Assembly (NCBI GenBank): GCA_027056215.1 | Contig: JALULO010000297.1 | Location: 1 to 5,017 of the forward strand | From: Campylobacterales bacterium | GTDB taxonomy: Bacteria > Campylobacterota > Campylobacteria > Campylobacterales > QNZT01 | Direction of reading: 5' to 3' | Length of the DNA stretch: 5,017 nucleotides | In this document: positions 1-5,017 of the stretch, piece after piece | How positions within the stretch are numbered: the first letter of the stretch is position 1 | Layout of the letters: each line of letters begins with the position of its first letter | The notes under the pieces: generated by a model | What the model was told of the DNA's origin: nothing | Database searches by the model: none | What the model saw: the letters and a program-made list of their open reading frames with translations, nothing else | Translations under genes and position numbers: made by a program

Positions 1-2201
1 CCCTTGAGCCTATCCATCTCTTCTTTGATCTTTTTACCCATCGCACGTCTAACAACATCCGCACCACCGAGACTAAAACCACCGATTGTCTGTACGATCT
101 GCATAACCTGTTCTTGATAAACAATCACCCCATAAGTTGGTTTTAGGATTGGTTCTAGTTCAGGAAACATATACGTTATTTGGGCTCGTCCATGTTTTCT
201 TTCGATAAAATCATCCAGCATACCTGATTCCATCGGACCTGGTCGATAGAGTGCCAAGACCGCGATAATATCTTCAAAGTTTGTCGGTTTGAGTCTTTCG
301 TTTAGTGATTGCATACCGTCTGATTCAATCTGAAATAGACCAACTGTTGCACCACTTTGAATCAACTTATAAATCTCAGGATCATCAAAATCTACTTCAG
401 TAAAGTTGATATCTACTTGATGTTTCTTTTTTACCAATTTAAGTGCATCATCGATCACAGTAAGTGTTTTAAGTCCTAAAAAGTCAAACTTGATCAAATC
501 CACATCTTCAAGATACTTTAGTGAATACTGTGTCACCAGATGATCTTCACCAGATGGTCTGTATAGCGGCGCTTTATGCCATAACTCCTCATTGCTCATG
601 ACAACACCGGCTGCGTGCATGCCGGAGTTTCGATTCAGTCCTTCAAGTGCAAGTGCAAAATCCCAAACTCTTTTTGCCTGTGCATTAGAGTTGATCAGTT
701 CTTTTATCTTTGGCTCTTTTGCAAAAGCATCTTCGAGTGTGATACCCAACTCATCTGGAATCAACTTTGCCATCTTATCTGCTTCAGCATAAGGCATCGC
801 CATCACTCTGGCAACATCACGCAAAACTCCCTTTGCCAAAAGTTTACCAAAGGTGATTACCTGTGCGACATTGTATCGTCCATACTTTTGCACAACATAG
901 TCTATAGATTCCCCACGTCTTTTTTGACAAAAGTCAATATCGATATCGGGCATACTTACACGCTCAGGATTTAGAAATCTCTCAAAAAGTAAGTTATACT
1001 TCATCGGATCGATATCGGTGATTTCCAAACTAAAAGCAACCAAGCTACCCGCTGCAGAACCACGTCCGGGACCTACCGGTATACCCTTTTGTTTTGCATC
1101 ACGAATAAAATCCCAAACAATAAGCATATATCCAGGAAACTTCATGGAGTTGATGATATCCATCTCAAAATCCAAACGCTCTACGTACTCTTGATGACGC
1201 TCAGGAGGTACGATCTTTAACCTTTTTTCTAATCCCTCTTTACACTTGTAAACAAAATAATCTGTATCATTGTCAAAATCCAAGCCTTCCGCTCTGGCAT
1301 ATTCTTGTACAAATTTAAAATTTGGTGGTGTTGGATCTCCTAGTTTGATTTCTAGATTACACTTATCTACAATTTCTTGCGTATTTTCAATCGCATCTGG
1401 CATATCTGCAAAAAGTTCAGCCATCTCTTCTGGACTTTTAACAAAAAACTCATGTACGCTATGGCGTAAACGTTTGGGATCATCAAACTCTTTATTCATA
1501 GCGATGCACATAAAAGCTTCATGTGCCTCGGCATACTGTTGTTCAAGATAGTGTGTATCATTTGTAGCGATAAGTTTGATACCTGTTTCAAGAGAAAGTT
1601 GTAAAAGTGGTTCATCGATATAGTGTTGATCAGTTATACCATGACGCATAATCTCAAGATAAAAATCATCACCAAAGATATCTTTATACTCTAAGGCTAC
1701 CTCTTTTGCTCTTTCATATCCCTCTGCACCATTTTTTACATTTCTTTCACTGTTAAGATTGAGATGCCAGTTGACTTCACCTTGTAAGCAAGCTGACGAA
1801 CAAATAAGTCCTTCACTATGATCTCTTAATAATTTTTTGTTAATACGAGGATAATAATAAAATCCATGGATATAACTCTGGGAACTTAAGTACATAAGGT
1901 TTTGATAACCTACTTCATTTTTGGCATACAAACACAAGTGAAACCGTTGTCTTGTAGTTCTGTCACCTATATCATCTTGATTGTGGATATACGCTTCCAT
2001 CCCAATGATAGGTTTAATCCCCTCACTTCGCATCGTTTTATAAAAATCTATCGCACCAAACATATTGCCATGATCGGTGATAGCAACCGAATCCATGCCC
2101 AGTTTTTTTACTTTTTTTGCAAGTAATTTGATTTTATTTGCACCATCAAGTAAAGAGTATTCAGTATGTAAATGTAGATGCGTAAATTTGACGTCACTCA
2201 T
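1..2201 (-). CDS. dnaE: DNA polymerase III alpha subunit, N-terminal 733 residues (partial, runs off the left edge)
   Basis: This is the catalytic subunit of the replicative DNA polymerase. The reading frame stays open from ATG at 2201 to the left edge. Seen in order: an N-terminal PHP domain (about 1-280) with HLHLHTEYSLLDG (8-20), TDHGN (42-46), GMEAY (67-71) and NDTHYL (214-219); the palm with PVGPGRGSAAGSL (375-387) and MPDIDIDFC (417-425), where D421 and D423 match the first two catalytic aspartates of E. coli alpha; KFDFLGL (571-577), where D573 matches the third; then FQIESDGM (623-630), LYRPGPMESGM (651-661) and GFSLGGADVVRRAMGKK (708-724), leading into the fingers. Family members are about 1,150-1,200 residues, so the rest of the fingers, the clamp-binding part, the HhH and OB regions and the stop lie outside. 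The start is supported by AAAAGG six bases upstream and by alignment of the N-terminus with the family. The motifs are of DnaE type; PolC, with its inserted exonuclease, is excluded. Confidence 0.98.
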   Translation of the reverse strand, partial: MSDVKFTHLHLHTEYSLLDGANKIKLLAKKVKKLGMDSVAITDHGNMFGAIDFYKTMRSEGIKPIIGMEAYIHNQDDIGDRTTRQRFHLCLYAKNEVGYQNLMYLSSQSYIHGFYYYPRINKKLLRDHSEGLICSSACLQGEVNWHLNLNSERNVKNGAEGYERAKEVALEYKDIFGDDFYLEIMRHGITDQHYIDEPLLQLSLETGIKLIATNDTHYLEQQYAEAHEAFMCIAMNKEFDDPKRLRHSVHEFFVKSPEEMAELFADMPDAIENTQEIVDKCNLEIKLGDPTPPNFKFVQEYARAEGLDFDNDTDYFVYKCKEGLEKRLKIVPPERHQEYVERLDFEMDIINSMKFPGYMLIVWDFIRDAKQKGIPVGPGRGSAAGSLVAFSLEITDIDPMKYNLLFERFLNPERVSMPDIDIDFCQKRRGESIDYVVQKYGRYNVAQVITFGKLLAKGVLRDVARVMAMPYAEADKMAKLIPDELGITLEDAFAKEPKIKELINSNAQAKRVWDFALALEGLNRNSGMHAAGVVMSNEELWHKAPLYRPSGEDHLVTQYSLKYLEDVDLIKFDFLGLKTLTVIDDALKLVKKKHQVDINFTEVDFDDPEIYKLIQSGATVGLFQIESDGMQSLNERLKPTNFEDIIAVLALYRPGPMESGMLDDFIERKHGRAQITYMFPELEPILKPTYGVIVYQEQVMQIVQTIGGFSLGGADVVRRAMGKKIKEEMDRLK

Positions 2202-2207
2202 AAAAAA

Positions 2208-2213
2208 CCTTTT
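2208..2213 (-). promoter_or_regulatory. Ribosome binding site of dnaE
   Basis: Read on the minus strand this is AAAAGG, followed by six T residues and then the ATG at 2201. The spacing is normal for a Shine-Dalgarno site. It agrees with the family N-terminus, so it fixes the dnaE start. Confidence 0.75.
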
Positions 2214-2223
2214 GTATTATATT

Positions 2224-2263
2224 AAAAAATCATACAAGATTATCTCTTGATATTTGATTTTTT
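2224..2263. repeat. Nested inverted repeat in the divergent intergenic region
   Basis: The outer arms are AAAAAATCA (2224-2232) and TGATTTTTT (2255-2263), an exact 9-bp complement. The inner arms are CAAGA (2235-2239) and TCTTG (2245-2249), an exact 5-bp complement around the 5-base loop TTATC. With a small bulge, TA at 2233-2234 can also pair with TA at 2251-2252. Both strands end in a T run, so the element resembles a weak two-way intrinsic terminator. It lies in front of both genes instead of behind one, so an operator or attenuator is equally possible. Confidence 0.5.
2229..2234 (-). promoter_or_regulatory. Candidate -10 box for dnaE
   Basis: The minus strand reads TATGAT (five of six to TATAAT), directly preceded by TTG. 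It would start transcription near 2222 and leave a leader of about 21 bases containing the AAAAGG site. No good -35 box lies 16-18 bases upstream, but that stretch is A/T-tract rich, which is common for the main sigma factor promoters of Campylobacterota. The box lies partly inside a dyad (2224-2263), so a binding protein or hairpin there could affect dnaE expression. This is a prediction from sequence only. Confidence 0.3.
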
Positions 2264-2295
2264 TTAAAATTAGTCGATTATAGACATTATCTCTT
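2239..2295. repeat. Direct repeat pair ATTATCTCTT (2239-2248 and 2286-2295)
   Basis: The same 10-bp word occurs twice on the plus strand, with start points 47 bp apart, in the 139-bp region between dnaE and the cyclic-di-GMP gene. The first copy overlaps the inner hairpin of the dyad at 2224-2263; the second overlaps a smaller hairpin at 2289-2304. This could be a pair of sites for a regulator. Chance is not excluded in such AT-rich DNA, although the word contains two C residues and is less trivial than an A/T run. Confidence 0.4.
2278..2283 (+). promoter_or_regulatory. Candidate -10 box for the GGDEF/EAL gene
   Basis: TTATAG lies 18 bases after a possible -35 element TTGATT (2254-2259), and a T8A4 tract (2258-2269) lies between them. 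Transcription would start near 2290 and give a leader of about 50 bases carrying the ribosome site at 2328-2332. The match to consensus is only fair, and the choice is one of several in this AT-rich stretch. Confidence 0.25.
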
Positions 2296-2304
2296 AAGCG
2301 AGAT
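2289..2304. repeat. Short inverted repeat in the leader of the GGDEF/EAL gene
   Basis: ATCTC (2289-2293) and GAGAT (2300-2304) are complementary around a 6-base spacer, with the palindrome CTTAAG (2293-2298) at the centre. It could be an operator half-site pair or a weak leader hairpin about 35 bases before the start codon. With only five paired bases it may be fortuitous. Confidence 0.3.
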
Positions 2305-2327
2305 TCTGAAATATTTTATGATTATTT

Positions 2328-2332
2328 GGGAG
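2328..2332 (+). promoter_or_regulatory. Ribosome binding site that decides the start of the GGDEF/EAL gene
   Basis: GGGAG lies here, with its GGAG core ending eight bases before ATG at 2341, which is good spacing. An in-frame TTG at 2326-2328 would give five extra residues, but it overlaps this site and has no G-rich site of its own upstream. The ATG at 2341 is therefore the better start. Confidence 0.75.
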
Positions 2333-2340
2333 AAGCGTAT

Positions 2341-4710
2341 ATGTTTAGCAGATTGATGGGTGGCAGTAGTGATAAAGAACAAATCATGCAGGATATTTTT
2401 GAAGGTTTTGCCTTACCTATATTTTATAAAAATAATCAAAATAAAATCCTCACAAATAAAGCATTTAATGAATTTACAGGCACACGTCGTCAAAAAATAT
2501 TACAAATATTGCTAGAACTTAACACCCAAAATCATAATAAATTTGAAATCAAACTTGAAAATGATATCGGCAAAGTGATTGACACCATTACTTACATTTC
2601 GTGTATGGATGAGCAAAGTGATGAAAAGATGGGTGTTATCCTAGATATCAGTGAAAAAAACCGAGCAAAAGAGACTATGCAACTCTTAAAAGAGCGTTAT
2701 GAACTTGCAACAAATGGTTCAAATGAAGGATTATGGGACTGGAATATCAAAGAAGATAACGCATTTTTTTCGACACGTTTCAAAGAAATTTTAGGTATCA
2801 ATCATATACCAGTTAAAGATAGTATCAAAACATGGATTGACCGAATTTATCCTGAAGACAAAATCAAAGTAGTCCATGCCCTTGAAAACCATATCAATCT
2901 TAAAAACCCTATATTTCATAGTGAACATCGTGTTATGATTGGTGATCAAATCAAGTGGGTACAGATAAAAGGTAAAGTAGCTAAAGATAAAGAGGGAAAA
3001 CCCCAAAGAGTTGTCGGTTTTTTGACAGATATTTCAGATATCAAAGAAGCACAACTTGCGCTTAAAAACTCAGAAGAACAGTTTAAACTTTTTATGAAAA
3101 ACCTTCCTGCCGGTGCATTTATCAAAGACGAGCATCATAATATTCTCTTTTCCAACCAATACCTCAATGATTTTTTTGGATTAGATACGTTGGTTAATAG
3201 AAATATCAAAGAGTTACTACCGCCTAAAGACTACGAAAGTATCACAAAAAAAACAGATCTCATTTTAGAAAAAGGTATCGATATTTCTGAAGAAATTCTT
3301 ATCGATAAAGCGGGTAATGAAAAATATTTTCAAGCGCATAGATTTATGATTTATAAAGATAACAAAAAATTGATTGCAGGTATTTTTTCAGATATCACAG
3401 ATCAAAAAAGCACCCAACAAAAACTCAATATCCTGGCACATTATGACTTATTGACAAACTTACCAAATCGTGCTATGTTTCATGATACTTTAGCAAAAAA
3501 ACTTTCAAAATCAAAAAGAAATAAAACCAAATTTGCACTGATGTTTATAGATTTAGACAATTTTAAAATGATCAATGATACCTTAGGTCATGATTATGGT
3601 GATCTTTTGTTAATCGAAGTTGCGAAACGTCTAACAGCCATTCTACGTGAGGAAGACCTCGTTTCCAGACTTGGAGGAGATGAGTTTACTGTTATACTCG
3701 ATGATATCAAAGATACCTCTTATCCTTCTATCGTAGCACAAAAAATCATCGACTCTCTTTCTCAACCTATCAAGCTTGATGATGAGATGGGATATATTGG
3801 AGCGAGTGTGGGTATCGCTATCTATCCAGATGATGCTACAGATAAAGAAAATCTTGTCAAAAATGCAGATATGGCTATGTATGCAGCAAAACATGGTGGG
3901 AAAAATATTTACCAATATTTTACAGAAGACATGAATGCTGATGCGAAAGAAAGACTTGAACTATCAAATGATTTAAGAAAAGCAGTACAAAACAATGAAC
4001 TAAAACTTTACTATCAACCCGTTATAGATACGGTTTCTAATAAACTTGCAGTATGTGAAGCCCTTGTACGCTGGGAGCATCCAAAATATGGCATTATCAC
4101 ACCCGACAACTTTATCAAACTTGCCGAAGAAGGTGGTTATATGGCAAAGATTGGAAAGTGGATCATGCACCGTGCCTGTGAACAATTAAAAATAATGCAA
4201 AAAGCGGGTCTTGATACAAAAATAGCAATTAATATTTCTAGTAAACAACTCACACAAAATCATCTTGAACATACTTTAAAGACGATTGTCAAAGAGACAG
4301 GAGTTGATCCAAAATATCTCGAACTTGAAGTTACAGAGAGTTTTTTAATGGAAAACATCACCCAAGTTGAGATAGCCCTTAACAACCTTAAAAAGATTGG
4401 TATCAATACAGCTATTGATGATTTCGGAACAGGATACTCTTCACTTTCCAGACTCAAAAAACTACCAATTTCTAAACTAAAAATCGATAAATCTTTTATC
4501 AGTGATATACCAAATGATAAAGATGATATGCAAATCGCATCCACCATCATTGCTTTAGCGCAACAACTCAATTTAGAAGTTGTTGCAGAAGGCGTAGAAA
4601 CAAAGGCTCAAGTCGATTTTCTTAAGTCTCATGGGTGTACTTTAATGCAAGGATATTACTTTAGTGAAGCTATTTCAGAGAAAAATTTCAATGCATATAT
4701 CGCAAAATAA
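2341..4710 (+). CDS. PAS-PAS-PAS-GGDEF-EAL cyclic-di-GMP synthase/phosphodiesterase
   Basis: This is a 789-residue, probably cytosolic signalling enzyme; I see no signal peptide or membrane segment. Three PAS-type modules cover about 14-105 (short, divergent), 119-237 (PAS_3-like, with EGLWDWN at 129-135) and 246-355. Each ends in DI[ST][DE] and runs into a short helical linker. The GGDEF domain (about 366-525) has DLLTNLPNR (369-377), D404, N412, H417 and D421 at active-site spacing, GGDEF at 445-449, and the inhibitory RxxD site R436-D439. The EAL domain (about 540-785) has YQPV (558-561), EAL (573-575), N631, ExTE (663-666), DDFGTG (693-698), K714, E750 and QGYYF (770-774). All usual metal and catalytic residues are present, so both cyclic-di-GMP synthesis from GTP and cleavage to pGpG are plausible. 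The sensed signal is unknown: no LOV flavin motif is visible and no heme ligand can be assigned. The gene diverges from dnaE and converges on tyrA, so it is probably transcribed alone. Confidence 0.95.
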   Translation: MFSRLMGGSSDKEQIMQDIFEGFALPIFYKNNQNKILTNKAFNEFTGTRRQKILQILLELNTQNHNKFEIKLENDIGKVIDTITYISCMDEQSDEKMGVILDISEKNRAKETMQLLKERYELATNGSNEGLWDWNIKEDNAFFSTRFKEILGINHIPVKDSIKTWIDRIYPEDKIKVVHALENHINLKNPIFHSEHRVMIGDQIKWVQIKGKVAKDKEGKPQRVVGFLTDISDIKEAQLALKNSEEQFKLFMKNLPAGAFIKDEHHNILFSNQYLNDFFGLDTLVNRNIKELLPPKDYESITKKTDLILEKGIDISEEILIDKAGNEKYFQAHRFMIYKDNKKLIAGIFSDITDQKSTQQKLNILAHYDLLTNLPNRAMFHDTLAKKLSKSKRNKTKFALMFIDLDNFKMINDTLGHDYGDLLLIEVAKRLTAILREEDLVSRLGGDEFTVILDDIKDTSYPSIVAQKIIDSLSQPIKLDDEMGYIGASVGIAIYPDDATDKENLVKNADMAMYAAKHGGKNIYQYFTEDMNADAKERLELSNDLRKAVQNNELKLYYQPVIDTVSNKLAVCEALVRWEHPKYGIITPDNFIKLAEEGGYMAKIGKWIMHRACEQLKIMQKAGLDTKIAINISSKQLTQNHLEHTLKTIVKETGVDPKYLELEVTESFLMENITQVEIALNNLKKIGINTAIDDFGTGYSSLSRLKKLPISKLKIDKSFISDIPNDKDDMQIASTIIALAQQLNLEVVAEGVETKAQVDFLKSHGCTLMQGYYFSEAISEKNFNAYIAK

Positions 4711-4738
4711 TTTAACAATAATTCTAAATTATTTTGTG
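4701..4738. terminator. Probable shared two-way terminator between the GGDEF/EAL gene and tyrA
   Basis: CAAAATAATTTA (4703-4714) and TAAATTATTTTG (4725-4736) are exact 12-bp complements around a 10-base loop. An outer G-T and C-G pair extend the stem to 14 bp (4701-4738). The stem contains the TAA stop of the plus-strand gene (4708-4710) and abuts the TAG stop of the minus-strand gene (4724-4726). Convergent genes often share such an element. The stem is nearly all A/T, with no separate long T run outside it; the T-rich part is the descending arm on either strand. Termination is therefore inferred from symmetry and position, not from a textbook GC-rich stem. Confidence 0.6.
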
Positions 4739-5017
4739 TAGGTCATTAGCACTAAACATCCACTGTTCAAGTGCTTTTTCATCTTTGTTTTCTATCATCT
4801 CTTTTGCTCTTTGTAACTCATCTTGAAAACTCTTAATTGCATCCAATACATTTTCTGAATTTTGAATAAAAATATCTGTCCACATATGAGGTGAACTTTT
4901 CGCGATACGGCTCATATCTCTAAATCCACCCGCTGCCAATGCTAAAATACTTTTAGGATCTTCTTGATGCATAACACTATTTGCAAGTGCAAAACTAATC
5001 GCGTGTGGCATATGCGA
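4724..5017 (-). CDS. tyrA: Prephenate dehydrogenase, C-terminal 97 residues (partial, runs off the right edge)
   Basis: TyrA oxidatively decarboxylates prephenate to 4-hydroxyphenylpyruvate with NAD(P)+, in tyrosine biosynthesis. The fragment opens with SHMPHAISFALAN, the family's SHLPHA helix whose first histidine helps bind substrate. It continues with AAGGFRDMSRIAKSSP and MWTDIFIQN, where the arginine of the SRIA segment matches the prephenate-binding arginine of Aquifex TyrA. A charged helical tail ends at TAG (4724-4726). The ATG at 5011 is not the start: the two preceding codons encode Ser-His of the same motif, so the NAD-binding N-terminal domain lies beyond the edge. Family members are about 270-300 residues, so roughly one third is present. 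No ACT or chorismate mutase domain follows the dehydrogenase part. Operon partners upstream cannot be seen. Confidence 0.93.
   Translation of the reverse strand, partial: SHMPHAISFALANSVMHQEDPKSILALAAGGFRDMSRIAKSSPHMWTDIFIQNSENVLDAIKSFQDELQRAKEMIENKDEKALEQWMFSANDLHKII

Noticed and set aside
645..661. Tandem CAAGTG in dnaE, with CAAGTGCAAAA recurring in tyrA near 4984
   Set aside because: Both places encode similar Ala-Leu-Ala stretches with the same codon preferences, so the likeness is explained by coding content and is too short to be a mobile repeat.
592..2126. Plus-strand open frames at 592-792, 615-974, 1270-1551 and 1902-2126
   Set aside because: All lie opposite the uninterrupted dnaE frame, give low-complexity or Cys/Ser/His-rich peptides with no recognisable motif, and two of them overlap each other.
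2216..2221. Exact TATAAT on the minus strand as the dnaE -10 box
   Set aside because: Transcription from it would start at about 2209, inside the ribosome binding site, so it would leave no working leader. TATGAT at 2229-2234 fits better.
2239..2295. The two TTATCTCTT words as DnaA boxes
   Set aside because: Only the first five of nine positions match the TTATCCACA consensus, and the conserved CACA end is missing.
2317..2322. TATGAT on the plus strand as the -10 box of the GGDEF/EAL gene
   Set aside because: The start point would fall in the GGGAG ribosome site, only about 12 bases before the ATG.
2326..2340. TTG at 2326 as the start of the GGDEF/EAL protein (five extra residues)
   Set aside because: The TTG overlaps the GGGAG ribosome site that is properly spaced for the ATG at 2341, and nothing upstream serves the TTG.
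2791..4571. Minus-strand open frames at 2791-3006, 3643-3915, 4000-4185 and 4260-4571
   Set aside because: They are antisense to well-conserved PAS, GGDEF and EAL coding sequence and show no family features.
4724..5011. ATG at 5011 as the start of a small 95-residue gene
   Set aside because: The two codons before it encode Ser-His, completing the SHxPHA motif of TyrA. The methionine is internal and the gene continues past the edge.

Overview
The window holds three protein-coding genes, two of them cut by the window edges, and about 150 bases of intergenic DNA. The DNA is AT-rich (about one third G+C by eye). The protein sequences look like those of Campylobacterota (Epsilonproteobacteria), perhaps a Sulfurimonas- or Sulfurospirillum-type free-living member. 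That assignment is an inference from protein style and base composition. No rRNA or other marker is present to fix it.

Layout. Positions 1-2201 on the minus strand carry the first 733 codons of dnaE, the replicative DNA polymerase III alpha subunit, read without interruption from its ATG to the left edge. Positions 2202-2340 form a divergent intergenic region. It is unusually rich in small dyads and holds a repeated 10-bp word, so it probably carries back-to-back promoters and perhaps an operator. Positions 2341-4710 on the plus strand encode a complete 789-residue soluble protein with three PAS-type sensor modules followed by GGDEF and EAL domains. This is a cyclic-di-GMP synthase/phosphodiesterase with both active sites and the product-inhibition site intact by motif. 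Positions 4724-5017 on the minus strand are the C-terminal 97 codons of tyrA (prephenate dehydrogenase, tyrosine biosynthesis), which runs off the right edge. The 13-bp gap between the last two, convergent genes lies inside a perfect 12-bp AT-rich inverted repeat that covers both stop codons and probably serves as a shared two-way terminator.

The three genes belong to unrelated processes: replication, second-messenger signalling and amino-acid synthesis. They are arranged divergently and convergently, so nothing suggests a common operon. I see no tRNA, rRNA, CRISPR array, insertion sequence or phage gene, and no clear undescribed system. The most worthwhile oddities are the small inverted and direct repeats in the two intergenic regions.
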